Source: CAZFHA01 sp964518595
GTDB taxonomy: Bacteria; Bacillota; Clostridia; Saccharofermentanales; Saccharofermentanaceae
Length of the DNA: 64,000 bases
Assembly: GCA_964518595.1 (NCBI GenBank)
Contig: CAZFHA010000002.1
Location: forward strand, 1-64,000
Direction: 5' to 3'
Under the pieces are notes generated by a model. The model had not been told where the DNA came from. It saw only the letters and a list, made by a program, of their open reading frames with translations, and searched no databases. The position numbers were made by a program, and so were the translations under genes. Position 1 is the stretch's first letter, and every line of letters starts with the position of its first letter. Positions 9,361-17,616 of the stretch are shown in pieces.

Positions 9361-9370
9361 ACGATTGTTC
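9359..9370. promoter_or_regulatory. LexA box upstream of lexA
   Basis: AAAC-GATT-GTTC differs by one base from the Gram-positive LexA box GAAC-N4-GTTC. It touches the -35 hexamer, so a bound repressor would block RNA polymerase. A wider symmetric AAACGA/TCGTTT pair spans 9359-9374. Confidence 0.65.
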
Positions 9371-9510
9371 GTTTAGTTCTTGACTGTAACATCACTGACA
9401 AGAGTTTTACTGATTGAGTTAGAAGGCACACTTAATAAGGAAAATAGCGGCGAATTATACGAGGATTAACTCTTTCGATCGTAACATGTTGAGTGTGTAG
9501 TCTTGATATC

Positions 9511-9537
9511 AAAAGAAAAAGAGTCACCACTGGTGAC
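9511..9537 (-). terminator. Orphan terminator-like palindrome
   Basis: GTCACCA at 9523-9529 and TGGTGAC at 9531-9537 form a palindrome. On the minus strand it is followed by TCTTTTTCTTTT, as in a rho-independent terminator. No minus-strand gene lies immediately upstream (9540-10445), so it either ends an unrecognised short RNA or is a leftover. The rest of the gap 9375-9690 shows nothing I can name. Confidence 0.4.
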
Positions 9538-9690
9538 ACCATTAAATTGAAGGAACCATCTCAAAATTATGTCTGTATGTAGGAGTATGGACGAACGCAT
9601 TTTTTACTCGAATATGTGTATCAAAGAGCGGGCAACAGCAAGGATTTCAATGTTTTTTGACCATTTCGGTTAAAAAGGCTGGTAAACTTA

Positions 9691-9699
9691 TGATATAAT
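9691..9699 (+). promoter_or_regulatory. Extended -10 element for the gene at 9725
   Basis: TGATATAAT is a TGn-TATAAT extended -10. No good -35 is found 16-18 bases upstream, which fits an extended -10 promoter. It would start transcription about 18 bases before the ATG. Confidence 0.5.
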
Positions 9700-9724
9700 C
9701 AGAAAAAAGATAAGCGAGAAGTTC

Positions 9725-10189
9725 ATGCAGCCTAGAAAGAATGAAAAATCAATAAACTATAATACTCCACAAAATCCAGCGCCTGGAACTGTAAATAATA
9801 GAGATACAGGCATTGTGAGTGGTTTGAAAGACGTGTTTGGTTGTATTTATCGAACCACACTGCGCTATTTTAAAAATATTCCACATCGGATTCAGAATAA
9901 ATACCAGCGTTATCGTAATGAAAAAAAGCGTTTGCCTAAAAGACGCAGTCGAAATCGAGTCTATTATCTAGTCGGCTATACCACAAAAGAAAAAGTTGAT
10001 CGGCGCTTTTATGCTATGCGGCGTCAGCTATTGATTCGTCGAGTTCTTCTAATACTTATTTTCCTGTCGGCACTTTATATCGCTTACAAAACAATTCAGC
10101 CATTTCAAAACACCAGTGAGTTTCAACAAATCATTGGTTTTGATGATGTAAAAGAGATCGCCCAGAGCGCACCCTTTGCATTAAGCTAA
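9725..10189 (+). CDS. Basic single-pass membrane protein of unknown function
   Basis: A 154-residue protein I do not recognise. The first 100 residues are hydrophilic and very basic, with a cluster KKRLPKRRSRNR near 78-90. A single membrane segment (about 107-123, VLLILIFLSALYIAYK) follows, then a short acidic tail. The positive side would stay in the cytoplasm. The ribosome site is weak (GCGAGAAG). It stands alone between lexA and leuA, with an extended -10 before it and a terminator after it, so it is a genuine single-gene unit. Confidence 0.7.
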   Translation: MQPRKNEKSINYNTPQNPAPGTVNNRDTGIVSGLKDVFGCIYRTTLRYFKNIPHRIQNKYQRYRNEKKRLPKRRSRNRVYYLVGYTTKEKVDRRFYAMRRQLLIRRVLLILIFLSALYIAYKTIQPFQNTSEFQQIIGFDDVKEIAQSAPFALS

Positions 10190-10223
10190 TTGTGGTTCAT
10201 GATTTTATAAACAACAATTGAGG

Positions 10224-10251
10224 TAGGTAGTAGAAATACTACCTATTCTTT
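10224..10251 (+). terminator. Rho-independent terminator after the membrane-protein gene
   Basis: TAGGTAGTA (10224-10232), loop GAAA, TACTACCTA (10237-10245), followed by TTCTTTT. Nine perfect base pairs and a T-rich run, 35 bases after the stop at 10189. Confidence 0.8.
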
Positions 10252-10260
10252 TAATATATC

Positions 10261-10292
10261 CAATTAAACAAAATTAAAGTTTTGTTTAATTG
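10261..10292. repeat. Perfect 13-bp inverted repeat
   Basis: CAATTAAACAAAA at 10261-10273 is repeated in reverse complement at 10280-10292, with loop TTAAAG. It lies between two convergent terminators and may add to termination in either direction; it has no proper T tract of its own. Confidence 0.6.
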
Positions 10293-10311
10293 AGGAGAGG
10301 GAAAACAGCCT

Positions 10312-10360
10312 AAAAAGCATTCGCGCCATCCTAAACAATAATTTAGGTATGACGCGAATG
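10312..10360 (-). terminator. leuA terminator
   Basis: A long hairpin whose arms are 10318-10335 and 10342-10360. They start CATTCGCG and end CGCGAATG, with one mismatch and one bulge. On the minus strand it is followed by CTTTTT. It lies about 85 bases beyond the leuA stop. Confidence 0.8.
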
Positions 10361-10445
10361 TCTAGTAAACGACTGATTATAAGAAACTAATAACGAAAAG
10401 AAAAATTCAGTGATTGCAAAGTTAGCGCTTAAATCTTTTCTGATA

Positions 10446-12110
10446 TCAGCTCTTGCTGGCAATCATGCGGTTAGCTGCACTGATGACTGCACGTAAAGAT
10501 GATTTAGTCACAGAGCTTGAAATGCCTGCGCCTAAAAACTTATCACCAGATTCAGTTTGAATTTCTACATATGTAATGGCCGCTGAATCAGAGCCGCTTT
10601 CCATAGCATGTTCATGATAACTGGTAATTGTAATATCTGTATCCAGATGTTGGCTCAAGCCATTACAAAAAGCATCTAATAGTCCGTTGCCGGAACCATC
10701 AACCTGAACTAAGGTTTGGTTATTAAAAAGTTTAGTATGAACTGCCACTCGGTTATCACCAACAGATTCTTCCTTATAGGCTTCTAAGGCATAAGGTTTG
10801 TTAACATTAATATACGTATCATCAAAGAGCTTGAAAATCTCTGAGGGCAGCATTTCTCCTTGACGGCTATCTGAGACTTGGGTACACAGCGCCCCAAAAT
10901 CTTTTTGGAAGTTCTTGGGCAAAGTCAGACCAAAGTTTGTCTCTAAAATAAAAGCAACGCCGCCTTTTCCAGATTGACTATTAATACGAATAATTGGATC
11001 ATAGCTTCTGCCGACATCACGGGGGTCAATAGGCAAATAAGGCACTTCCCAGCGTTCGGGATGTTCTTTCATTTTGGCCATGCCCTTTTTTATGGCGTCC
11101 TGATGTGAACCGGAAAAGGCTGTAAATACAAGCTTTCCAGCCCAAGGATGTCTGGCTGAAACCGTTAGTCCGGTACATTCTTCATATACTTCAATTATTT
11201 TATTTATATCAGAAAAGTCCAGCTCAGGATCAATACCATGCATGAAAAGATTCATGCCTAAAGTCAGAATATCTGCATTACCGGTGCGCTCACCATTGCC
11301 AAACAGTGTTCCCTCTACCCGATCTGCTCCCGCCAAGATGCCTAATTCAGCCGCCGCCACAGCGGTTCCACGGTCGTTATGGGGATGGATGGAAACAATG
11401 GTTTCTTGACGCCACTTACTCTTCGTAGAATAGTATTCAATCTGATCAGCATAAACATTTGGGGAGGCCATTTCAACAGTGTTAGGTAAATTGATTATAG
11501 CCTTATTGTCTGGTGTCGGTTGCCAGACATCCAACACAGCATCACAAATTCTTACAGCAAAATCAGGTTCTGTACCGGAAAAACTCTCTGGTGAGTATTC
11601 AACCATCCATTTTGTGCCGCTGGTATCGGTATCAATATAATGTTTGACCAATTTAGCTCCGGCTACAGCCAGCTCAATACACTTTTCTTGGTCAAAGTTG
11701 AAGACAACTTCCCGTTGCAGCGTTGAGGTGGAATTATAGAGATGAACAATTGCCTGGGGTGCACCCCTTAAGGCATCAAAGGTTCTGGCAATGATATGTT
11801 CTCTTGACTGGGTCAAAACTTGAATAGCCACATCCTGAGGAATTAAATTATTGTCGATCAAATAGCGGGTAAATTCAAACTCTGTGTCAGAGGCCGCCGG
11901 GAAACCGATTTCAATGGTTTTGAAGCCCAGATCAACTAAGTGCTGAAAAAATTTCAGCTTTTGTTTCATGTTCATCGGTATTTCTAATGCCTGGTTACCA
12001 TCACGCATATCAACGCTACACCAGATGGGAGCTTTTGTAATTTCTCGATTCGGCCATTGCCGATTCTCTAATGGTACGGCCGGAAATGCTCTGTAACGAT
12101 TGTGATTCAT
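10446..12110 (-). CDS. leuA: 2-isopropylmalate synthase (long LeuA2 type)
   Basis: Condenses 2-oxoisovalerate with acetyl-CoA, the first committed step of leucine synthesis; cytosolic. 554 residues, the length of the LeuA type 2 family. The HMGL-like catalytic barrel has the metal and substrate motif SVDMRDGNQAL near 33 and IHPHNDRGTA near 240-250. The C-terminal LeuA allosteric domain, which senses leucine, includes QVDGSGNGLLDAFCNGL. No leuBCD gene is nearby, so the rest of the pathway lies elsewhere. A leucine T-box and a consensus promoter precede it and a strong terminator follows it. Confidence 0.96.
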   Translation of the reverse strand: MNHNRYRAFPAVPLENRQWPNREITKAPIWCSVDMRDGNQALEIPMNMKQKLKFFQHLVDLGFKTIEIGFPAASDTEFEFTRYLIDNNLIPQDVAIQVLTQSREHIIARTFDALRGAPQAIVHLYNSTSTLQREVVFNFDQEKCIELAVAGAKLVKHYIDTDTSGTKWMVEYSPESFSGTEPDFAVRICDAVLDVWQPTPDNKAIINLPNTVEMASPNVYADQIEYYSTKSKWRQETIVSIHPHNDRGTAVAAAELGILAGADRVEGTLFGNGERTGNADILTLGMNLFMHGIDPELDFSDINKIIEVYEECTGLTVSARHPWAGKLVFTAFSGSHQDAIKKGMAKMKEHPERWEVPYLPIDPRDVGRSYDPIIRINSQSGKGGVAFILETNFGLTLPKNFQKDFGALCTQVSDSRQGEMLPSEIFKLFDDTYINVNKPYALEAYKEESVGDNRVAVHTKLFNNQTLVQVDGSGNGLLDAFCNGLSQHLDTDITITSYHEHAMESGSDSAAITYVEIQTESGDKFLGAGISSSVTKSSLRAVISAANRMIASKS

Positions 12111-12202
12111 AGGTTTTTCCTCCTCAACCTTAAAAGTATATTCTTAGTATTTTTGCTCGAAAGCGTATATATCATGACCTATAATTAATGCAGAAAGAAT
12201 AC

Positions 12203-12510
12203 AAAAAAACCTCCCATCTCCTTCTTCTGGAGACGAAAGGCTAACTTCCGCGGTACCACTCCGTTTCATCACTAAAGCTGTGATGCACTCTTACCGAATA
12301 CGGGGATTGCTCCCGATATTCTGCCAGGATAACGGTCGGCCTCCGACTTCATCTAATCAGAATCAATAGAATCCTTTCAACAGAAGCGCACTCCAAGGCG
12401 AGTTCAGATGGATAATTCGCTCTGCTTCACACCAACCAGCAGCTCTCTGTAGCAATTAGTCTATCCTACTAATCCTCTTCAACGTGTTTAAAATAATAGT
12501 CTCAGGGTTA
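12203..12510 (-). promoter_or_regulatory. Leucine T-box leader of leuA
   Basis: Read on the minus strand this is a complete T-box. Stem I has the AGTA loop region and the distal AGAGAGCTGCTGGTTGGTG element, with a specifier CTC (Leu) at 12402-12400 inside GAACTCGCC. The T-box core GGAGTGGTACCGCGG is at 12262-12248. A terminator with arms CCTTTCGTCTCC and GGAGATGGGAGG plus T7 is at 12240-12203. Uncharged tRNA-Leu should pair with the specifier and bulge and allow read-through into leuA. An extra hairpin (CAGGGT/ACCCTG) stands before stem I. Confidence 0.95.
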
Positions 12511-12535
12511 CAAATTCACCCTGAAAGCTATTAAC

Positions 12536-12564
12536 AAAATACCATAGCCCTTATCAAGCGTCAA
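12536..12564 (-). promoter_or_regulatory. leuA promoter
   Basis: On the minus strand TTGACG (plus 12559-12564) and TATTTT (plus 12536-12541) are 17 bases apart, placed just before the T-box leader. 12565-12660 shows nothing further that I can name. Confidence 0.75.
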
Positions 12565-12690
12565 GTACTAAAAAGTTGTATTCAGCCAATTTTCAAAAGC
12601 CCTATAAAAATTTATTGTTAAGTGATAAGATTAGAGTAGGTTTTCTCGTTTATTATCTACTCTATGGTCTGAAGCTAGGAGGCATGTAAG

Positions 12691-13701
12691 ATGAATCGAA
12701 TTGTTGTACTCGATGGCTATACTCTAAATCCCGGTGACTTATCTTGGCGCTGTTTTACTCGTTTAGGCCAATTAGAAATCTATGATCGTTCCAGACCTGA
12801 GGAAATTATCCCTCGGGTTGGGAAGGCGGAGATTATATTGACAAATAAAGTTCACTTAAGAGAAGAGACTCTGGCTTCTTTACCTAACCTAAAATACATT
12901 GGTGTTCTGGCAACAGGCTATAACCATATTGACTGCTTAGCGGCTCAGAAACTGGGCATTACGGTTACCTATATTCCGGAATATGCAACCCATGCTACAG
13001 CACAGATGACTATTGCCCTGCTCTTGGAGATTACCAACCGGGTAGCTAAACACAATCGTTTAGTACATGATGGGATTTGGAACGACTGTCAGGACTTTAG
13101 TTTTTCCAACGGCGCCCTTATTGAACTTTGGGGGAAAACCATTGGTATTATTGGTTATGGTCAGATTGGCCGCTGTGTAGCTCAGATCGCCTCGGCACTG
13201 GGAATGAAAGTTTTGGCCACCAGTCGTAATATTGAGAATCAACTTATGCGTGACGGACACCATCAGCATATGGAAGTGGAACATAGCCATCCCCAGGGTG
13301 TGAGCTATGTGTCGCTGGAAAGCCTACTTCAGCAGAGCGATGTTATTAGCTGTCACTGTCCCCTAACGCCAGCTACTCGAAATTTAATTAATTGGGATGC
13401 CATCTCACAGATGAAGGACGGCGTTATACTTTTAAATACATCCAGAGGCCCGATTATCAACGAAGAGGATGTGGCTGAAGCTTTGCGCCAAGGCAAGATT
13501 CGGGCAGCAGCCGTTGATGTTCTATCAACGGAGCCACCTAAATCCCGAAACCCTTTACTAAAGGCACCTAACTGTATTATTACGCCCCATATTGCTTGGG
13601 CGGCCAAGGAGACAAGACAGAGACTCCTTAATGTAGCCTATGAAAACGTAGAAAGTTTTCTGGCTGGCAATCCTTGCAATGTGGTTCCACGTCAGGAATA
13701 A
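12691..13701 (+). CDS. D-2-hydroxyacid dehydrogenase (hydroxypyruvate/glycerate type)
   Basis: A 336-residue NAD-dependent dehydrogenase of the 2-hydroxyacid family, cytosolic. The cofactor domain has GYGQIG followed by SR (LATSR), and the catalytic residues are Arg in NTSRGPIIN, Glu in LSTEPP and His in PHIAWA. A short His-rich insertion (near 190-203) interrupts the region after the second strand of the cofactor domain. An AGGAGG ribosome site precedes the ATG. Best read as a hydroxypyruvate reductase or glycerate dehydrogenase; exact substrate unknown. It converges on murD with a 12-base gap and has no terminator hairpin. Confidence 0.9.
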   Translation: MNRIVVLDGYTLNPGDLSWRCFTRLGQLEIYDRSRPEEIIPRVGKAEIILTNKVHLREETLASLPNLKYIGVLATGYNHIDCLAAQKLGITVTYIPEYATHATAQMTIALLLEITNRVAKHNRLVHDGIWNDCQDFSFSNGALIELWGKTIGIIGYGQIGRCVAQIASALGMKVLATSRNIENQLMRDGHHQHMEVEHSHPQGVSYVSLESLLQQSDVISCHCPLTPATRNLINWDAISQMKDGVILLNTSRGPIINEEDVAEALRQGKIRAAAVDVLSTEPPKSRNPLLKAPNCIITPHIAWAAKETRQRLLNVAYENVESFLAGNPCNVVPRQE

Positions 13702-13713
13702 GTAAGTCGCAGT

Positions 13714-15153
13714 TTAGGCTAATTCCATTACGAGTTTCTTAAATAAGTTACCGCGTTCTTCGAAATGACGAAAACGGTCATAGCTGGTTCCTACAGGTGA
13801 AAGAATTACCAGTTCACCTGGATGAGCCAGCTTTTTTGCCTCGGCTAAGGCGTGAGCATAATCCTCTGTCTCAATAATTTGGTAGTCTCGCCCATGAGCT
13901 TCTTTCTCTAAAATGGCTCTGATCTGAGGGCTGTTACTTCCGCATAGCACAATTCGGTCGCAGACCTGTAAAATCGCCTGTCCAACACCGGTATAGTCAC
14001 ACTGCTTGTCAGCGCCCCCGGCAATAAGGACACCCTTCTCTCCCCGGTCAGCTAAAGCCAGCATACTGTTGATGGTGCGGTTGGGACTTGTATCAATGGA
14101 GCTATTATAATAGCGGACATTGTTTAGGGTACGTACTAGCTCTATACGATGCTCAACGCCGGGAAAGCTCATGGCCACTTGGCGAATATCTTCTGCTTTT
14201 ACCCAAGGCATTGTAGCAGAAGCTGCCGCTAAGTAGTTCTCTACGTTATGCCTGCCCGGAATTAGAACCTCCTTGATGGAAAGAATTTTTTCTATTTCCT
14301 GGTTACCTTGCTGATAGCATAGAAAACCATCTTTAACAAAGGCGTGGTCAAAAGAATTACCTTTTCCCGCCCAATTACTCTGCTCTTCCCAGCTAAAATA
14401 AGCTTTCTTGACTCTGGCCTCAGGGAAAAAACCAGCAGTGATCTGATTATCCGCATTTAAGACCAATCTGCCCATAAAGTTTTGCGACTGGAAAATATGC
14501 TTTTTGGCATCAATATATTCTTGATAATCTCGGTGCATGTCTAAATGGTTGGGTGAAATATTCGTAATGACAGCAACATCAGGACTTTGGTTCATGGTTA
14601 AAAGCTGAAAGGAAGATAATTCCAATACCACCAGATCATCTTCCGCCATAGTCTCGACCCGGTCAAGTAAAGGGGTGCCGATGTTGCCACCTACATGGAC
14701 TTTGTAACCGGCTTGGCTCAGGATCAAAGAGATCAGCGTGGTAGTGGTGGTTTTGCCATCACTACCAGTGACGGCAAAGGTTTTGCAAGGACATAGAGTG
14801 AGGAAAACTTCCATCTCCGAAGTTAAAACTGCTCCTTTTTCCAAGGCTACTTGGATTTCAGGCAGATCATGGCGCATCCGTGGAGTACGAAAAATATAGT
14901 CAAAGCCTACTTCCGTTAATTGTTGCAGATAATCCTTCCCTACACTCCAAGCAATGAAGATTCCTTCTGCTTCAAAATCTTGCTTTGTCTTGGCTAAGAC
15001 TGGGTCATTCTCCGGCAGAGCGTCGAAGGCGGTAATCTTGGCTCCCAGCTTGTGCAAGTAGCGAATGAGGGGGCGATTGGAAATGCCCACGCCCATTACG
15101 GCTACCATGCTATCTTTGATTTGACGGTGGAAATCTGCTATCTTTCGGTTCAT
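13714..15153 (-). CDS. murD: UDP-N-acetylmuramoyl-L-alanine:D-glutamate ligase
   Basis: Adds D-glutamate to UDP-MurNAc-L-alanine in peptidoglycan precursor synthesis, in the cytosol. 479 residues. The ATP-binding loop is TGSDGKTTTT near 127-136. LDMHRDYQEYIDAK carries the metal and carbamylated-lysine region. The C-terminal ligase domain contains GVEHRIELVRTLNNVRYYNSS, and the family end motif is LSPVGTSYDRFRHFEERGN. It lies alone, outside any division and cell-wall cluster, which is uncommon; a second murD may exist in the genome. A degenerate copy of part of this gene lies at 16536-16598. Confidence 0.93.
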   Translation of the reverse strand: MNRKIADFHRQIKDSMVAVMGVGISNRPLIRYLHKLGAKITAFDALPENDPVLAKTKQDFEAEGIFIAWSVGKDYLQQLTEVGFDYIFRTPRMRHDLPEIQVALEKGAVLTSEMEVFLTLCPCKTFAVTGSDGKTTTTTLISLILSQAGYKVHVGGNIGTPLLDRVETMAEDDLVVLELSSFQLLTMNQSPDVAVITNISPNHLDMHRDYQEYIDAKKHIFQSQNFMGRLVLNADNQITAGFFPEARVKKAYFSWEEQSNWAGKGNSFDHAFVKDGFLCYQQGNQEIEKILSIKEVLIPGRHNVENYLAAASATMPWVKAEDIRQVAMSFPGVEHRIELVRTLNNVRYYNSSIDTSPNRTINSMLALADRGEKGVLIAGGADKQCDYTGVGQAILQVCDRIVLCGSNSPQIRAILEKEAHGRDYQIIETEDYAHALAEAKKLAHPGELVILSPVGTSYDRFRHFEERGNLFKKLVMELA

Positions 15154-15333
15154 CTTGATACCTCGGCAATTTTATTTCTACCTGACGAAACCTGCCCCTC
15201 TTGGGCGAAGCTAGTCAGGGATTTGAGCAATTGCCTTTTATTGTAACACTCAAGGCATATCTAGCCTAGTGGGGGAGCTTTAAAGCTAAGTCCATTTGGA
15301 CGTTTGTTTAAGAAAAAATCCCTTTACAGAAAT

Positions 15334-15367
15334 AATTTCCACCTTGCTACTTGCAGGGGTGGAAATT
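15334..15367 (-). terminator. Hairpin at the end of the second sugar operon
   Basis: AATTTCCACC (15334-15343) and GGTGGAAATT (15358-15367) are perfect arms with a 14-base loop, 28 bases past the stop of the leftward Gfo/Idh gene. The T run on the minus side is weak (ATTATTTC), so the terminator call is moderate. Confidence 0.5.
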
Positions 15368-15395
15368 ACTTCAAAATTCAACCAATTCGTAGATT

Positions 15396-16472
15396 TTAAC
15401 TCAGCCACAGATCAATGGGCTTTTTTACTTGAGGCGAAAAAGGCAGTTGAATTTTGCGACCTTCTTTAGCCGAGGCATAGGCAGCATAAATCATTTCTAG
15501 CACAGCTCGACCGTCTTCGCCTGTCACTAGGGGCTTCTCACCCGTCCGAATGCAATGAATAAAGTGTGCCAGCTCATGAGGGTAACCCTGATTGAAAACT
15601 TCCTCAAACATGGTAAAGGTCCAACCCGTAGTGATTCCGGCTTTTTCGGCGGCATAATCATAACCCTCTAAGCTATAGGTCAGTGCAGAATTGCCTTGAA
15701 AGAGGTCAGCGGAACTGGAACCTTTTGTGCCAAAGATTTCAATTTTATCTTCCATACCGCCAAAACGTGCCCAGCTGTCTTCGGCTACGACTGTTACGCC
15801 ATCTTCAAACTCCAGGATTAAGACAGAATTATCTTCGCCACGGGTAATGTTTTGGTGCAGAACGGTATTTAATTGTCCATAGACGGATTTGACTTTTTTC
15901 CCGGGGCGCATCCAGCGAAACCAAGCTAAGGCATGGCAGCCCATATCCATAAGGACTCCGCCACCGGAGAGATTGACATCATAGAACCAGGCACTGTGGG
16001 GGCCGGAGTGTTTTTCGGACTGTTTCATCATGAAAATATCACCAATGGCACCGGATTCTACTAAGGCTTTTACCCGCTCGTATTTGGGGGCGAAGCAGAG
16101 TTCTTCGGCATACATTAGCTGTACTTGATTTTCCTTACAGGCGGCAATCATGCTATCGGCTTCTTCCAAAGTAACGGCCAGTGGTTTTTCGATGATTACG
16201 TGCTTATGGGCTTGGGCAGACTTTATACAGGCTTCTGCATGAAGAAAATTTGGTAAGCAGATATCCACAACGTCGCAGTCAGATTGCTCTAAGAGTTGAT
16301 CTAGTTCTGTATAGATTAAAGGAATGGCAAATTTTTCTGCAAAGGCCTGGGCTTTTTGGGGGTCTCTTGTATAAACGGCCACAATCTCTGCGTCTGGAAC
16401 AAAGCGTTTATAGGATTCAGCGTGAATTTCGGCGATAAAACCGGCTCCCATGATAGCTACTTTTGTTTTCAT
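15396..16472 (-). CDS. Gfo/Idh/MocA family oxidoreductase
   Basis: A 358-residue NAD(P)-dependent sugar dehydrogenase-like protein. It has a Rossmann start MGAGFIAEIHAESY, the family lysine in EKPLAVT, and the C-terminal alpha/beta domain with SGGGVLMDMGCHALAWFRW carrying the catalytic Asp/His. Family members oxidise or epimerise cyclic sugars and inositols. It is the last gene of the leftward sugar operon, separated from the permease by 169 bases that hold a murD remnant. AAGGAGAAG precedes the ATG. Substrate unknown. Confidence 0.9.
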   Translation of the reverse strand: MKTKVAIMGAGFIAEIHAESYKRFVPDAEIVAVYTRDPQKAQAFAEKFAIPLIYTELDQLLEQSDCDVVDICLPNFLHAEACIKSAQAHKHVIIEKPLAVTLEEADSMIAACKENQVQLMYAEELCFAPKYERVKALVESGAIGDIFMMKQSEKHSGPHSAWFYDVNLSGGGVLMDMGCHALAWFRWMRPGKKVKSVYGQLNTVLHQNITRGEDNSVLILEFEDGVTVVAEDSWARFGGMEDKIEIFGTKGSSSADLFQGNSALTYSLEGYDYAAEKAGITTGWTFTMFEEVFNQGYPHELAHFIHCIRTGEKPLVTGEDGRAVLEMIYAAYASAKEGRKIQLPFSPQVKKPIDLWLS

Positions 16473-16535
16473 AAGTCTCTTCTCCTTATATTGCTATTCT
16501 TGCTTGTAATAAACTTCTTTGGTGAATTTACTTTT

Positions 16536-16598
16536 CCTGTTGCGCATCGTATAGTGCTGGTAAGCACCCTAGACAATGTCCGCTATGACGATAGCTTT
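16536..16598 (+). pseudogene. Degenerate murD fragment
   Basis: Bases 16539-16595 align without gaps to the reverse complement of 14101-14157 inside murD, 48 of 57 identical by my hand count. Translated, the remnant reads VAHRIVLVSTLDNVRYDDS, against VEHRIELVRTLNNVRYYNS in MurD. It runs antiparallel to the surrounding operon, has no start or ribosome site, and is stopped soon after. It is therefore the relic of a second murD copy or a copied fragment. Confidence 0.75.
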
Positions 16599-16641
16599 AA
16601 GGTTTCTTCGATAGCGGCCAGACCTTGGTAGATTTTGTCGG

Positions 16642-17616
16642 TTATTGTCGGATTTTACTGCTGCGGTTATAGAGGGCAAGCAGTAATATAAGTACAGATC
16701 CCATTACGATATTTCGGACAGAATCGCTGGCATCCAGAATTACCAGAAAATTTGTTAGGACAGTAAGTAGTAATGCGCCGATCATTGAGCCAATGAAGCT
16801 GCCCTTCCCCCCTGCCAAGAGCGTTCCGCCGACAACAACAGCAGCAATGCTCATCATGGTGAAGCTATCCATTACATTTACCGAGACGTGATGCATGTAG
16901 GCACAGGTGATGAAGCCACCTAAGCCACTAAGTAGACCACAAAGGGCGTAGGCTAAGATACTAACTTTCTTCACCTTAATACCTGACAAGAGAGCTGCTT
17001 GTTGATTGTTACCGCGAAGAAAGAGCTGCTGTCCATAGCGGGAGCGCTTTAGTAAGTAGAACATGATGAGACAGAAGACCGCACCTGCCACCACCAGCAT
17101 GGGAATGGTATCAAACAGACGGAAGATCATGAACTGATTAATGAGCGGTGCGCTGGTACCATTAGGTGTTCCGCCCGTCAGAGCGAACTGGATTCGTGAA
17201 AGGATACCGCCTAGACAAAGGGTCATAATTAGTGGCGGTAAGCGTCCATAGACGATTCCCAGACCGTTTAGGAGACCGCAGCAGCAGCCAACGGCAATGC
17301 ACATAAGCAGTGCCAGAGGAATATTGGCATTATTACCATACATAATTTCTCCGGCAACAATGGCGCTGAGAGACATGATGGCACCAACGGATAAATCTAT
17401 TCCTCCCGTAATAATGACCAGAGTCTGCCCGGCTGTTGCCATGGTCAATAACATCGTGCTGGCAAGAATGGTAGCAATGGCGTTTTGGCTGAAGGCCTCG
17501 TTCTTCACGAGAATAGTGACTAGATAGAGCAGAACAGAGACTATAAAGGCCGCCGGTGCTGGCTGCCGCCAAAAGCTGGCTTTTTTTCTTGGTTGTCTGA
17601 AAGTATTAGTTGACAT
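16642..17616 (-). CDS. Sugar ABC transporter permease 2 (RbsC type)
   Basis: A 324-residue polytopic membrane protein of the BPD_transp_2 family, with VIITGGIDLSVGAIMSLSAI and VVGGTLLAGGKGS. I start it at the ATG at 17616, preceded by GGGAGAAGAG; it overlaps the upstream permease by 11 bases. An in-frame ATG at 17673 would lie deep inside the upstream gene without a ribosome site. With 17606-18631 it gives a two-permease transporter, as in YtfT/YjfF-type systems. Confidence 0.9.
   Translation of the reverse strand: MSTNTFRQPRKKASFWRQPAPAAFIVSVLLYLVTILVKNEAFSQNAIATILASTMLLTMATAGQTLVIITGGIDLSVGAIMSLSAIVAGEIMYGNNANIPLALLMCIAVGCCCGLLNGLGIVYGRLPPLIMTLCLGGILSRIQFALTGGTPNGTSAPLINQFMIFRLFDTIPMLVVAGAVFCLIMFYLLKRSRYGQQLFLRGNNQQAALLSGIKVKKVSILAYALCGLLSGLGGFITCAYMHHVSVNVMDSFTMMSIAAVVVGGTLLAGGKGSFIGSMIGALLLTVLTNFLVILDASDSVRNIVMGSVLILLLALYNRSSKIRQ

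Noticed and set aside
9375..9690. Possible small genes in the lexA upstream gap
   Set aside because: Only short frames without ribosome sites; apart from the orphan terminator nothing is supported.
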